Of a DNA stretch of 64,000 nt, positions 9,960-22,490 are shown piece after piece. The notes beneath the pieces are model-generated. The model searched no databases, was not told the DNA's origin, and worked only from the letters and a program-made list of their open reading frames with translations. This stretch comes from Pectobacterium carotovorum (GTDB taxonomy: Bacteria; Pseudomonadota; Gammaproteobacteria; Enterobacterales; Enterobacteriaceae): NCBI RefSeq assembly GCF_900129615.1, contig NZ_FQWI01000002.1:372001-436000 (forward strand). Reading direction: 5' to 3'. Both the position numbers and the translations under genes were made by a program. How positions within the stretch are numbered: the first letter of the stretch is position 1; each line of letters starts with the position of its first letter.

Positions 9960-10089
9960 GCATTGCGGTGATCATAAAACACCCAACCGCGGCCAGCGCA
10001 GAAATCAGGCCGCTTATGGTAGACTATCCGCAGTTTGAAGCAAGCGGCATTTAACGAATGCTTGTATCGTCATCAAAGTAGGAACAGCA

Positions 10090-11103
10090 ATGCGCGTATT
10101 GGGTATCGAAACATCCTGTGATGAAACCGGAGTAGCTATTTATGACACGGAAGCTGGTTTGCTCGCCAATCAGCTATACAGTCAGGTCAAATTACATGCT
10201 GATTATGGCGGTGTTGTGCCTGAGCTCGCCTCACGCGATCACGTGCGTAAAACAGTTCCGTTGATTCAGGCGGCGCTGCGCGAAGCTGGGCTACAGGCTG
10301 ACGATATCGATGGTGTGGCTTACACCGCTGGCCCAGGCTTGGTCGGCGCGCTATTGGTGGGTGCGACTGTCGGCAGGTCGTTGGCATTCGCATGGGGGGT
10401 ACCGGCGATTCCTGTGCATCATATGGAAGGGCATTTGCTGGCGCCGATGCTGGAAGATAATCCACCTGCGTTTCCTTTCGTGGCGCTGCTGGTTTCTGGT
10501 GGTCATACGCAGCTCATCAGCGTGACGGGCATTGGTGAATATCGCCTGCTGGGCGAGTCGATTGATGATGCGGCGGGTGAAGCATTTGATAAAACGGCGA
10601 AATTACTGGGATTAGATTATCCCGGTGGCCCAATGCTGTCGAAAATGGCGCAGGCGGGGGATTCCCAGCGCTTTACGTTTCCACGCCCGATGACCGACCG
10701 GCCGGGGCTGGATTTCAGCTTTTCCGGGCTAAAAACGTTTGCTGCTAATACGATTCGTAGTAACGGTGATGACGACCAGACACGTGCCGACATCGCACGT
10801 GCGTTTGAAGATGCCGTTGTAGATACGCTGGCGATAAAATGTCGTCGTGCGCTGGATGAGACGGGTTTTAAACGACTGGTCATGGCGGGGGGAGTGAGTG
10901 CAAACCGGACGCTGCGCCAGCGCTTAGGTGAAGTGATGGCGAAACGCGGTGGTGAAGTGTTTTATGCACGCCCTGAATTCTGCACGGATAATGGTGCGAT
11001 GATTGCCTACGCGGGCAGCGTACGTTTGGTTCATGGTGCAAGCCAGACGCTGGGCGTATCCGTTCGGCCACGTTGGCCGTTGGCTGAATTGCCTGCGGTG
11101 TGA
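10090..11103 (+). CDS. tsaD: tRNA N6-threonylcarbamoyladenosine transferase
   Basis: 337 aa, standard length. TsaD moves threonylcarbamoyl from TC-AMP to A37 of ANN-decoding tRNAs, with TsaB and TsaE. The ASKHA-fold signature [19 protein letters not shown] opens the protein. The metal site HHMEGH lies at about 110-115. GGHTQL, the phosphate loop SGLKT and [12 protein letters not shown] near 280 are all present. TAGGAA lies just upstream of the ATG. Divergent from rpsU, the conserved E. coli arrangement. Confidence 0.97.
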   Translation: MRVLGIETSCDETGVAIYDTEAGLLANQLYSQVKLHADYGGVVPELASRDHVRKTVPLIQAALREAGLQADDIDGVAYTAGPGLVGALLVGATVGRSLAFAWGVPAIPVHHMEGHLLAPMLEDNPPAFPFVALLVSGGHTQLISVTGIGEYRLLGESIDDAAGEAFDKTAKLLGLDYPGGPMLSKMAQAGDSQRFTFPRPMTDRPGLDFSFSGLKTFAANTIRSNGDDDQTRADIARAFEDAVVDTLAIKCRRALDETGFKRLVMAGGVSANRTLRQRLGEVMAKRGGEVFYARPEFCTDNGAMIAYAGSVRLVHGASQTLGVSVRPRWPLAELPAV

Positions 11104-11120
11104 GACTTCAAACTCAATAG

Positions 11121-11178
11121 TCGCTACGTGTAGCGGATCTACACGTAGCGGAAAACGTAGTAAAAAAACACGTAGCAA
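11121..11178. repeat. ACGTAG repeats and hairpin between tsaD and argR
   Basis: CGCTACGTGTA (11122-11132) and TACACGTAGCG (11140-11150) form an 11-bp perfect stem with a 7-nt loop. The hexamer ACGTAG then recurs at 11155-11160 and in CACGTAGC at 11170-11177. The hairpin lies between the convergent tsaD and argR ends, but neither strand has a good T-run. Confidence 0.55.
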
Positions 11179-11213
11179 AGAACGAATTACAAAAACGGCA
11201 GCGGACGAGCGAA

Positions 11214-13092
<1,879 letters not shown>

Positions 13093-13126
13093 TCATTGAG
13101 ATTCTTGTAATACGTGGCGTTGAATA

Positions 13127-13163
13127 AAAAGCCGGAGATTGATATCTCCGGCTTTTCTTTTTT
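13127..13163. terminator. Bidirectional terminator of mdh and sfsB
   Basis: GCCGGAGAT-TGAT-ATCTCCGGC, with A-tract and T-tract flanks on both sides, ends the rightward mdh transcript. On the other strand it can end the convergent sfsB-type gene, whose stop codon lies at its edge. Confidence 0.9.
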
Positions 13164-13426
13164 TAATCGGGACGGATGAGTTTTTTTCTGTCGATAAGCT
13201 CATTGGTTTCCGGATTGTAGTACCGGCTGGGCCAAATCTCTGAAGGGTGAATACCCAGCGCATCGGCAATAAGCCATTCCCCCTTGGGCCAAGGGCGTGA
13301 GAGCGCATTAGCTAACGTCGATGAGCTTAATCCGGCCGCTCGCGATACCGCCGCCAGCGTTGTGTTTTTCTTGCGCAGTGCAGCAATGATATCAGCGGGA
13401 TGCCAGTCTTGTTTCCTTAAAATCAT
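13163..13426 (-). CDS. sfsB: SfsB/Ner-like DNA-binding protein
   Basis: 87 aa. It belongs to the Ner/SfsB (Nlp) family of small helix-turn-helix proteins related to the Mu phage Ner repressor: DWHPADIIAALRKKNTTLAAVSRAAGLSSSTLANALSRPWPKGEWLIADALG, then HPSEIWPSRYY, which is typical. In E. coli sfsB is also near ispB and affects maltose gene expression. Convergent with mdh, sharing its terminator. The upstream region has strong inverted repeats that may be its operator. Family sure, target unknown. Confidence 0.88.
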   Translation of the reverse strand: MILRKQDWHPADIIAALRKKNTTLAAVSRAAGLSSSTLANALSRPWPKGEWLIADALGIHPSEIWPSRYYNPETNELIDRKKLIRPD

Positions 13427-13480
13427 AATCCTTCCCTTATTTGCTATAAGACGACTGTCGATTAGTGGTATAAATAACGG

Positions 13481-13570
13481 ATGTTAGTTATATGCCGAAC
13501 TAACATGACATTATTATTTGGAAATAATATAGCATTAATTTTCCTTAAAATTCTCAATTAATTTCCAAAT
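13481..13570. promoter_or_regulatory. Two inverted repeats in the sfsB / Mu-HTH intergenic region
   Basis: ATGTTAGTT (13481-13489) and AACTAACAT (13498-13506) form a 9-bp perfect dyad with an 8-bp centre. ATTTGGAAAT (13516-13525) and ATTTCCAAAT (13561-13570) are a 10-bp perfect inverted pair 35 bp apart. Both lie in the 187-bp AT-rich gap between the divergent sfsB-type gene and the first Mu-HTH gene. They look like operator sites or promoter borders. The bound protein is not known. Confidence 0.55.
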
Positions 13571-13613
13571 GAGCGCGTTTTTGTTAGGGATGGCACTATC
13601 AGGATGAAAGGCA

Positions 13614-14000
13614 ATGAAAAAAGAGTGGTTTGCTACCAGCGATTTGGTTGGAGTCGGCGGCCTTCCGAAATCAAGACAAGGATTAAATAAGCGCGCCCGC
13701 GAGGATGGATGGGAGAAGCGTCGCCGTAAAGGCGTCCAGGGAAGAGGAGTGGAGTACTCAATTCACAGCTTGCCGGATACGGTAAAGAAATCCCTATTAC
13801 TCGAAATCGAGCCTTCCGCCTACTCGGCGAAACAGCCTGCGGCACTGGCCGTATGGATGCAGATTTACCAGCAACTATCTGAAAAAGAAAGAGATGAACT
13901 AATCGCTTATATTCTGCGAGTCGGGGTATCCTCCACGCTGAGCCAGTTGGGGATTACGCCGTCGGATGAGGAGCCTGTCTCATCAATGGAAATTGACTGA
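13614..14000 (+). CDS. Mu-type HTH DNA-binding protein, copy 1
   Basis: 128 aa. Residues 1-65 match the Mu transposase N-terminal DNA-binding domain (winged helix): EWFATSDLVGVGGLPKSRQG, then NKRAREDGWEKRRRKGVQ and YSIHSLP. There is no DDE catalytic domain. The C-terminal half is short and partly helical (LSEKERDELIAYILRVG). It therefore looks like a stand-alone regulator derived from a Mu-like phage transposase or repressor, not a transposase remnant that has just decayed. It is about 240 bp upstream of a close paralog in the same direction. Confidence 0.8.
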   Translation: MKKEWFATSDLVGVGGLPKSRQGLNKRAREDGWEKRRRKGVQGRGVEYSIHSLPDTVKKSLLLEIEPSAYSAKQPAALAVWMQIYQQLSEKERDELIAYILRVGVSSTLSQLGITPSDEEPVSSMEID

Positions 14001-14249
14001 TTCGCTACTGGCGATCTTTTCGAACGTTAATCTCAGTGACGAAAAGGAACCTTTATTTTCTGTCGCTTTGTAGCACTTTTTCTGGCCGCGGTGCCTGGTC
14101 ATCGCGCTAGATTTCATCATTTCTTCTATTACTTAGGTGTGTCGGTAACGCGTAAAAGTTAGCGGTTTAGGTAATTATAGTCTATTATATGGAAACTTTT
14201 GGGCGAGTTGACGTAATGCCTGTTCAAAACAAACAAGGGAGTGACGAGT

Positions 14250-14624
14250 ATGGACAAAGAATGGTTTGCAACAAGTGAGCTGGTTGGCGTGGGTGGATTG
14301 CCTAAGTCGCCGCAGGGGTTGAACAAGCGGGCGCGAGACGATGGTTGGGAAAAGCGCAGGCGGAAAGGGGTTCAAGGGCGAGGCGTCGAATACTCTATTC
14401 GCAGTTTGCCGAATGAGGTCAGGAATTCTCTGTTAGTGAAAGAGAATCCGCCAACCGAATATTATCGTATCGATAATGAGCCGACCCTGCTGTCATCGTG
14501 GGTGCACATTTTCCATCAACTTTCCGTTGATGAACGAACCCGGCTGATTAATTTCATCTTGCGTGAAGGGACAATAGCGATGCTGTCTCGGCTGGATGAT
14601 GTCGCCATCGACCAGACTGCCTAG
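14250..14624 (+). CDS. Mu-type HTH DNA-binding protein, copy 2
   Basis: 124 aa from the ATG at 14250. An in-frame GTG at 14241 adds 3 residues, but GGGAG lies 8 bases before the ATG and only 0-2 bases before the GTG, so the ATG is preferred. The first 60 residues are nearly identical to copy 1 (EWFATSELVGVGGLPKSPQG, NKRARDDGWEKRRRKGVQ). The C-terminal half keeps only the pattern (LSVDERTRLINFILREG). It arose by tandem duplication, with the DNA-binding part conserved and the tail diverged. A 25-nt hairpin follows the stop. Confidence 0.8.
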   Translation: MDKEWFATSELVGVGGLPKSPQGLNKRARDDGWEKRRRKGVQGRGVEYSIRSLPNEVRNSLLVKENPPTEYYRIDNEPTLLSSWVHIFHQLSVDERTRLINFILREGTIAMLSRLDDVAIDQTA

Positions 14625-14635
14625 TCTGGCGAACG

Positions 14636-14660
14636 AGTAGCGCTGCAAGGCAGCGCTACT
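14636..14660. terminator. Hairpin after the second Mu-HTH gene
   Basis: AGTAGCGCTGC and GCAGCGCTACT form an 11-bp perfect stem with a 3-nt loop. Only TTAT follows, so it is a probable but not classical terminator between this gene and convergent ispB. Confidence 0.55.
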
Positions 14661-14701
14661 TATGAATCAACGATCTTATCTGATAAGAACCTTACACTAC
14701 G

Positions 14702-15673
14702 TTAGAAATCACGCTGTACGGCTAAGTGGGCGAGGCCTTCGAGCGCCATACGGTGCGGCGTTTCCGGCAGCAACTGTAGTGCGCTAATTGCCTTATCTGC
14801 CTCTTCTTCGGCACGCTGACGCGTATAATCAAGCGAACCACATTGCTGCATAGCGGCAAGAACCGGTTCCAGCAGATGACGCCCGTTTCCTTCTTCAATC
14901 GCCTTGCGAATCAGCGAACTCTGTTCTGCATTTCCATTACGCATCGCGTGCAGTAACGGCAGCGTTGGCTTGCCTTCATTGAGGTCATCGCCCGTATTTT
15001 TACCCAGCGTTTTGCCGTCTGCGCTGTAGTCGAGCAGGTCATCAATTAATTGGAAGGCAGTGCCCAGGTAGCGGCCATAGTCCTGAAGCGCCTTTTCTTG
15101 CTCTGGCGTCGCGCCGGCAAGTATGGATGAAGATTGCGCTGCGGCTTCAAATAAACGCGCCGTTTTGCTGTAAATGACGCGCATATAGCTTTCTTCAGTG
15201 ATATCCGGGTCGTTGCAGTTCATTAGCTGCAAGACTTCACCTTCAGCAATTACGTTTACTGCTTCTGACATCAGCGCCAGCACGCGTAACGATTCGAGGC
15301 TGGTCATCATCTGGAAGGCGCGGGTATAGATGAAATCCCCAACCAACACGCTCGCTGCGTTGCCAAAGGCGGCATTTGCTGTCGCTTTACCCCGGCGCAT
15401 GTCGGACTCGTCTACCACATCATCATGCAGCAGCGTTGCGGTATGGATAAATTCGATCAGTGCTGCGACAGTGACATGCTTATCACCGTTATAGTCGAGG
15501 GCTCTGGCGGCAAGTACAGCAATCATCGGGCGTATACGTTTTCCACCACCGCTGATGATGTAATGTCCAAGCTGGTTTATCAAAACGACGTCGGAATTCA
15601 GCTGTTCAAGAATGACGTTATTAACAGCCGCCATATCCTGCGCAGTTAATGTTGTAATTTGTTCTAGATTCAT
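14702..15673 (-). CDS. ispB: Octaprenyl diphosphate synthase
   Basis: 323 aa from the ATG at 15673, the E. coli length; an upstream in-frame TTG would add four residues. It extends farnesyl diphosphate to the C40 side chain of ubiquinone and menaquinone. The two Asp-rich motifs are LLHDDVVDESD (D84-D85) and QLIDDLLDYSAD (about 211-215). GGGKRIRP near 43-50 binds the allylic diphosphate. Divergent from rplU-rpmA, as in E. coli. Confidence 0.96.
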   Translation of the reverse strand: MNLEQITTLTAQDMAAVNNVILEQLNSDVVLINQLGHYIISGGGKRIRPMIAVLAARALDYNGDKHVTVAALIEFIHTATLLHDDVVDESDMRRGKATANAAFGNAASVLVGDFIYTRAFQMMTSLESLRVLALMSEAVNVIAEGEVLQLMNCNDPDITEESYMRVIYSKTARLFEAAAQSSSILAGATPEQEKALQDYGRYLGTAFQLIDDLLDYSADGKTLGKNTGDDLNEGKPTLPLLHAMRNGNAEQSSLIRKAIEEGNGRHLLEPVLAAMQQCGSLDYTRQRAEEEADKAISALQLLPETPHRMALEGLAHLAVQRDF

Positions 15674-15828
15674 GGTTTGTGCCAACGTATGTCTTCAACA
15701 CTGCCGTAAGATTGCTGCTGCATATCGGCAAGACGGAACTTATTGCGCCGATTGTACTTGAAAAATGAGAGAGATAAACGGCAGTTGATACGTTGTATTC
15801 TTTTTCTTCACATCCGTTGATTATGCAC

Positions 15829-15857
15829 TTGTCATCCTCAGTATTTTTGCGTAGAAT
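15829..15857 (+). promoter_or_regulatory. Promoter of rplU-rpmA(-yhbE-obgE)
   Basis: TTGTCA (15829-15834), a 17-bp spacer and TAGAAT (15852-15857), then a GC-rich discriminator (CGCGCCC), typical of growth-rate and stringently controlled ribosomal protein promoters. Confidence 0.8.
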
Positions 15858-15893
15858 TCGCGCCCTATTATGAATATTTATAGCGCGCTCTGA

Positions 15894-16241
<348 letters not shown>

Positions 16242-16260
16242 GATTAGGAGAGCGGATTAA

Positions 16261-16518
16261 ATGGCACACAAGAAAGCTGGCGGTTCAACCCGTAACGGTC
16301 GTGACTCTAACGCACAACGTCTGGGCGTAAAACGTTTTGGCGGCGAAAGTGTACTGGCTGGTAACATCATCGTTCGTCAACGTGGTACTAAATTCCACGC
16401 AGGAACTAACGTTGGCTGCGGGAAAGACCATACTCTGTTTGCTTTGACTGATGGTAAAGTTCAGTTTGAAGTTAAAGGCCCGAAAAACCGTAAATTTATC
16501 AGCATCGTTGCTGAATAA
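16261..16518 (+). CDS. rpmA: 50S ribosomal protein L27
   Basis: 85 aa. [16 protein letters not shown] at the N-terminus reaches into the peptidyl-transferase centre, and [16 protein letters not shown] is the family core. AGGAGAG lies upstream. A strong terminator follows, though in E. coli some transcripts read through into yhbE-obgE. Confidence 0.98.
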   Translation: MAHKKAGGSTRNGRDSNAQRLGVKRFGGESVLAGNIIVRQRGTKFHAGTNVGCGKDHTLFALTDGKVQFEVKGPKNRKFISIVAE

Positions 16519-16544
16519 TTTTTCGCGTTAGGTCTTACGGATTT

Positions 16545-16574
16545 AAGCCCCGCAATTCTTTGCGGGGCTTTTTA
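16545..16574 (+). terminator. Terminator after rpmA
   Basis: AAGCCCCGCA and TGCGGGGCTT form a 10-bp stem with a 6-nt loop, followed by TTTA. Confidence 0.85.
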
Positions 16575-16607
16575 CATTCTGATTCTGAGTAAACCATCTG
16601 GATAAGT

Positions 16608-17570
16608 ATGAATACTAAACAACAGACGGGCATCGGTCTTTGTCTGGCGCTGACTACGGCTGTTTGCTGGGGGGCGTTACCGATAGCCATGAAACAGGTT
16701 CTGGTGGTGATGGAACCTTATACGATTGTTTGGTATCGCTTTTTTATCGCTTCGATTGGACTCGGCATTATTCTGTCATCCCGTAAGATGTTGCCGCCAA
16801 TGCGGGTTTTCCGGCATCGGCGTTGGTGGGTTCTGCTACTGATTGCAACGGCTGGACTACTGGGTAACTTTGTTTTCTTTAGCTCATCTCTGCAATATCT
16901 GAGCCCGACGGCGTCTCAGGTTATCGGGCAGCTTTCCCCCGTAGGCATGATGTTCGCCAGCGTACTTATCCTAAAGGAAAAGATGCGCGGTACGCAGGTT
17001 ATCGGCGCGATCATGCTGATCTGTGGTCTGATCCTGTTCTTTAATACCAGCCTGATTGAGATTTTTACCCGACTGACGGACTACACGTTGGGCGTATTGC
17101 TGGGTGTTTGCGCCTCGGCGGTATGGGTATCCTATGGTGTAGCGCAGAAAGTTCTATTGCGACGTCTGACATCACAGCAGATTCTGTTTTTGTTATATGT
17201 GCTGTGCGTCGTCTTTATCACGCCTTTTGCCAAGCTTGAGGTTATTTTCCAACTGAGCAACTGGCAGCTTATTTGCCTGCTATTCTGCGGTGCGAATACG
17301 TTGATTGGCTATGGTGCGCTGGCTGAGGCAATGGCTCGCTGGCAGGCGTCGCAGGTTAGTGCGGTCATTACGCTGACGCCGTTGTTTACGCTGCTGTTTT
17401 CCGATCTGCTGGCGTTAGGGTGGCCGACTTTCTTTGCTGCGCCCGTACTGAATTGGGTTGGCTATGTCGGTGCGTTTGTGGTTGTTGCTGGCGCCATGTT
17501 TTCCGCTATTGGACATCGTTTCCTTCCTGGAAAGAAAGAGCCTGTGCTGCCATTGGTAGCGAAAAAGTAG
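16608..17570 (+). CDS. yhbE: EamA/DMT-family transporter
   Basis: 320 aa with ten hydrophobic segments in two EamA repeats (about 8-145 and 160-300). TTAVCWGALPIAMKQVL and the TASQVIGQLSPVGMMFAS region are typical of drug/metabolite exporters. Its place between rpmA and obgE matches E. coli yhbE. The substrate is unknown. The start is the ATG at 16608; GGATAAGT just upstream is a modest ribosome site. Confidence 0.9.
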   Translation: MNTKQQTGIGLCLALTTAVCWGALPIAMKQVLVVMEPYTIVWYRFFIASIGLGIILSSRKMLPPMRVFRHRRWWVLLLIATAGLLGNFVFFSSSLQYLSPTASQVIGQLSPVGMMFASVLILKEKMRGTQVIGAIMLICGLILFFNTSLIEIFTRLTDYTLGVLLGVCASAVWVSYGVAQKVLLRRLTSQQILFLLYVLCVVFITPFAKLEVIFQLSNWQLICLLFCGANTLIGYGALAEAMARWQASQVSAVITLTPLFTLLFSDLLALGWPTFFAAPVLNWVGYVGAFVVVAGAMFSAIGHRFLPGKKEPVLPLVAKK

Positions 17571-17796
17571 CTTAAGAGAACGCGTATTGCAGCGGTCACT
17601 GCCATTTTTTGACAGCCAGCATGTGTTGTTTATTTTTAATACAGATGAAATTATTGGAGCAGGCAGGTACAATCCGCTCCTTTGCTGGAATGCGTTCTGG
17701 TGCGTCGGTTTTTTAATGGTGAGTAGACACACGCTACATGCCATAAAATCAAAAAGTTACGCCAAGAAGAACCAATAACAAGCCTAAAACACGTAG

Positions 17797-19002
<1,206 letters not shown>

Positions 19003-19029
19003 TTCGTTCTTCTGCTAGTCAGCTCTCGC

Positions 19030-19072
19030 CAACGCGGCCTTACCTTCAAAGTAAGGCCGCGTTGTTGTTTTA
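19030..19072 (+). terminator. Terminator of obgE
   Basis: CAACGCGGCCTTAC and GTAAGGCCGCGTTG form a 14-bp stem with a 7-nt loop, followed by TTGTTTT. It overlaps the stop codon region of convergent dacB. Confidence 0.85.
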
Positions 19073-20503
19073 ATTGCTCTGATAAATATCTTTGTAGAGA
19101 CGGCTTTCAAATCTCACCAGAGGGACGCGACGGGCGCGCTGGTCTTCTGGCGGCACGGCATAGCCGGATAGGAACTGGACGAATGCCATACGCTGGCCGC
19201 TTGCGGTAGTAATGAAGCCTGCCAGATTGTATACGCCCTGCAGTGCCCCGGTTTTAGCCGAAACCTTGCCATCAACGCCAGCTTCATGCAGGCCGCCACG
19301 ATAACGCAGCGTGCCGTCATAGCCGGAAAGCGGAAGCATCGTGATGTAATTCAGTTCATTATCGTGCTGTGCGATGTACTGCAAGACCTGCATCATCGTT
19401 TCTGGTGAAATCAGGTTGTGTCGTGACAGGCCTGAACCATCGACAACAATGCTGTTTCCTAAATCTACACCCGCTTTCTGACGCAGGATTTGTCGCACGG
19501 CATCAGCGCCAGCGCGCCACGTTCCCGGCACGCTAAAACGCTCATGTCCAATGGTACGAAAAACCGTATCGGCTATCATATTGTCTGATTTTTTCAGCAT
19601 GATAGTGAGCAGGTCGTGCATCGGAGGCGATTGTGTTTGAGCCAGTACGCTTCCTGCCGGACCTGGCTGTGTCTGGCGACGAAGGCTGCCTTTAATACGG
19701 ATATCTGCCTGCTGTAGCTCATCTTTAACGATAGCGCCGGCATAGCTGGCTCCATCCTGAATCGCGAACGCCAGCGGAAGCGGTTCTGTGCGCTGGGTTA
19801 GACAGCCCGTAAGCGTAAAGCGATTCAATTCCCCAGGAACCACATCCAGCTCGCAGTATTGGGCATCGGCGGAGCCTTTAGCCAGCGTGCGTACCTCGCT
19901 GAACATTTGCACCGGATAATAGGATGCAACGCGGATAAACGCATTATCACCCGCCTTAGGCGCACTGTAGAGTGAGACGGAGAAGCAGTTGCGATCGACA
20001 ATTGCGGCACCCGGCGGGGCGCTGAAGCATTGTGTCATGTCGTTCCAGGGCCAGCCCGGCGCTTTATCGTGGCTGGCGAACACTGAGGTGTCGATCAGTA
20101 CATCCCCCGCGATTTCCTGTATCCCGCGCTTTCTTAATTCCTGCACCATATTCCGTATTTGCTGGCGCTTAAGCGTAGGATCGCCGCTAAACCGTACGAT
20201 GAGGTTACCGTTCAGAATACCGCTGGTGACAGGCCCGTGGCTTTCCATCGTGGTGATGAATCGATAATCTGGACCTAATTGCAGTAATGCTGCTAATGCG
20301 GTTATCACCTTTTGCGTACTGGCCGGAAGCGCCATTTGCTGGCTATTGAAGGCCATACTGGGTGTTGTTGCGCCAACTTTTTGTACCAATAGCGCCAAAT
20401 TGGCACCATCTGGTAAATATTGGCGATGATCCTCAACAGAAGCTGCATTGGCATGCAGAACAAAAGCGCAGGCAAGTCCGGTAACAATCGATGAAAAACG
20501 CAT
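19070..20503 (-). CDS. dacB: D-alanyl-D-alanine carboxypeptidase/endopeptidase PBP4
   Basis: 477 aa, same length as E. coli DacB. A signal peptide covers 1-20 (AFVLHANA-A). The three penicillin-binding motifs are STQK (Ser62-Lys65, nucleophile), SDN in LKKSDNMIAD near 306, and KTG in VSAKTGALQGV near 417. It trims and cleaves cross-linked peptidoglycan in the periplasm. Convergent with obgE and divergent from greA, as in E. coli. Confidence 0.97.
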   Translation of the reverse strand: MRFSSIVTGLACAFVLHANAASVEDHRQYLPDGANLALLVQKVGATTPSMAFNSQQMALPASTQKVITALAALLQLGPDYRFITTMESHGPVTSGILNGNLIVRFSGDPTLKRQQIRNMVQELRKRGIQEIAGDVLIDTSVFASHDKAPGWPWNDMTQCFSAPPGAAIVDRNCFSVSLYSAPKAGDNAFIRVASYYPVQMFSEVRTLAKGSADAQYCELDVVPGELNRFTLTGCLTQRTEPLPLAFAIQDGASYAGAIVKDELQQADIRIKGSLRRQTQPGPAGSVLAQTQSPPMHDLLTIMLKKSDNMIADTVFRTIGHERFSVPGTWRAGADAVRQILRQKAGVDLGNSIVVDGSGLSRHNLISPETMMQVLQYIAQHDNELNYITMLPLSGYDGTLRYRGGLHEAGVDGKVSAKTGALQGVYNLAGFITTASGQRMAFVQFLSGYAVPPEDQRARRVPLVRFESRLYKDIYQSN

Positions 20504-20771
20504 AATCTCAGCTAATAACGGGGTAACGTGTGGTCATACTACGGCGCAACAAGGGCTAAAGTAAACGATGACCCTCATTGAACTCTGGGGTAAAATACGT
20601 ATCAAAATGCAAAACCGCTGCTAGCCTGGAAATTTTGTTCCGGGGCTGGTTGCTTTTGTTTTATGTCCAGTGAGGACTTGCACGTTGCAGAGACTCCGTC
20701 GCCTTTGATTTTTAGCGCGTCAGGATGACGATTATTTGAGTCTTACGGACTTTTTTAGAGGTATAGACAAT

Positions 20772-21248
20772 ATGAAACAATTTCCGATGACATTGCGTGG
20801 CGCTGAAAAATTGCGCGAAGAGCTTGACCACCTGAAATCTGTGCGTCGACCTGAAATTATTGCGGCGATTGCCGAAGCGCGTGAGCACGGCGATCTGAAA
20901 GAGAATGCAGAATATCATGCCGCACGCGAGCAGCAGGGCTTCTGTGAAGGGCGTATTCAAGACATTGAAGCTAAATTATCTAACGCACAGGTTATCGATG
21001 TTACGAAGATGACTGCGAACGGGCGTGTTATTTTTGGTTCGACCGTGACGGTGATGAATCTGGATAACGAGGAAGAGCAAACTTATCGGATTGTTGGCGA
21101 TGACGAAGCGGATTTTAAACAGAATCTGATCTCTGTAAATTCCCCCATCGCGCGTGGTCTGATCGGCAAAGAGCAAGATGACGTCGTGGTTATCCGTACG
21201 CCAGGCGGCGACGTGGAATATGAGATCCTGAAGGTCGAATATCTGTAA
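20772..21248 (+). CDS. greA: Transcript cleavage factor GreA
   Basis: 158 aa from the ATG at 20772, the start matching E. coli; GAGGT lies 8 bases upstream, which decides against longer frames. GreA enters the RNA polymerase secondary channel and triggers cleavage of backtracked RNA. The coiled coil carries the acidic tip in [25 protein letters not shown]. The C-terminal globular domain follows from about residue 80. The 268-bp gap from dacB may hold the leader known in E. coli to produce short GraL RNAs, but I could not map it. Confidence 0.97.
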   Translation: MKQFPMTLRGAEKLREELDHLKSVRRPEIIAAIAEAREHGDLKENAEYHAAREQQGFCEGRIQDIEAKLSNAQVIDVTKMTANGRVIFGSTVTVMNLDNEEEQTYRIVGDDEADFKQNLISVNSPIARGLIGKEQDDVVVIRTPGGDVEYEILKVEYL

Positions 21249-21293
21249 ACTTTGCCGTATTGTTGATTAAAACAGCAAAAATTGTAAAGAAAA

Positions 21294-21318
21294 GAAAAAG
21301 GCCGCTTGCGGCCTTTTC
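21294..21318 (+). terminator. Terminator of greA
   Basis: A-run, GGCCGC-TT-GCGGCC, then TTTTCT. The stem is 6 bp G/C plus A-T extension. The A-run side may also serve the convergent yhbY transcript. Confidence 0.8.
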
Positions 21319-21376
21319 TCTAACCGAGAGGCATGGCACCTTTCCGTTAAAACCGAGTATCCTGAAATAAAAAGTG

Positions 21377-21670
21377 TTATCGTGGTAACACAATTTTACG
21401 TTCTTTCGCAGGACGGTAGAGCACCAGCGTATGGCCGATGACCTGGACGTTAGCGGCACCCGTTTCACGAACAATCGCTTCAACAATCAAGGCTTTGGTT
21501 TCGCGGTCTTCTGTCGCTACTTTTATCTTGATCAGTTCGTGATGCGCTAATGCTTGTTCGATCTCAGCCAGAACACCTTCGGTGAGACCGTTATTGCCCA
21601 GCATGACAACCGGTTTTAGCGGATGTGCCAAGCCTTTCAGGTGTTGTTTTTGTTTATTACTTAGGTTCAT
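21377..21670 (-). CDS. yhbY: CRM-domain RNA-binding protein YhbY
   Basis: 97 aa, a single CRM domain: LSNKQKQHLKGLAHPLKPVV, with the GNNGLTEGVLAEIEQAL loop (GxxG-type RNA contact) and HELIKIKV. YhbY associates with pre-50S particles. Divergent from rlmE across about 140 bp, as in E. coli. Confidence 0.95.
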   Translation of the reverse strand: MNLSNKQKQHLKGLAHPLKPVVMLGNNGLTEGVLAEIEQALAHHELIKIKVATEDRETKALIVEAIVRETGAANVQVIGHTLVLYRPAKERKIVLPR

Positions 21671-21813
21671 TGTCTTTTTTACTTAGGTTGGGATTGAAAA
21701 CGGTTCATTCTACCGCCATCTCATGATTATAACCAATTTGACTGTTCTGATTGGTAATATGTGAGAAGTTTCTCCCCACCACGAGCGTGTTACTGAGAAT
21801 AGTTGGAAAATCG

Positions 21814-22443
21814 ATGGCGAATAAAAAGCGTTCTGCAAGCTCCAGTCGCTGGTTGCAGGAACACTTTAGCGATAAATATGTGCAGCAAGCCCAGAAAAAA
21901 GGGCTGCGCTCACGTGCTTGGTTTAAACTTGACGAAATACAGCAAGGCGACAAACTGTTTAAACCCGGTATGACAGTTGTGGATTTAGGCGCAGCGCCGG
22001 GCGGCTGGTCACAATATGTGGTCACGCAAATTGGTGGAAATGGTCGAATTATCGCGTGTGATATTTTACCGATGGATCCGATTGTCGGCGTCGATTTCCT
22101 GCAAGGGGACTTTCGTGATGAACTGGTCCTCAAAGCCTTGCTCGAAAGGGTTGGCGATAGCAAAGTTCAGGTGGTGATGTCTGACATGGCCCCTAACATG
22201 AGTGGTACACCAGCCGTTGATATTCCGAAGTCGATGTATCTGGTTGAATTAGCACTTGGTATGTGTCGGGATGTATTAGCACCAGGCGGAAGTTTCCTGG
22301 TGAAAGTGTTTCAGGGAGAAGGTTTTGATGAATACCTGCGGGAAATTCGCTCCCTGTTTACGAAGGTGAAAATTCGTAAACCAGACGCCTCACGTGCCCG
22401 GTCTCGTGAAGTGTATATTGTAGCGACAGGGCGCAAACTGTAG
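21814..22443 (+). CDS. rlmE: 23S rRNA 2'-O-ribose U2552 methyltransferase
   Basis: 209 aa from the ATG at 21814, equal in length to E. coli RlmE/FtsJ; frames extending upstream are not supported. A heat-shock enzyme that methylates U2552 in the A-loop of 23S rRNA. SAM motif I is [15 protein letters not shown]. The catalytic tetrad K-D-K-E is visible: Lys38 region, SDMAPNMSG (Asp), [11 protein letters not shown] (Lys) and the C-terminal SREVYIVA (Glu). Followed after 47 bp by ftsH, its usual operon partner. Confidence 0.97.
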   Translation: MANKKRSASSSRWLQEHFSDKYVQQAQKKGLRSRAWFKLDEIQQGDKLFKPGMTVVDLGAAPGGWSQYVVTQIGGNGRIIACDILPMDPIVGVDFLQGDFRDELVLKALLERVGDSKVQVVMSDMAPNMSGTPAVDIPKSMYLVELALGMCRDVLAPGGSFLVKVFQGEGFDEYLREIRSLFTKVKIRKPDASRARSREVYIVATGRKL

Positions 22444-22490
22444 TACCCTAACGCTGTTTTTTAACACAGTTGTAATATGAGGTTAATCCC

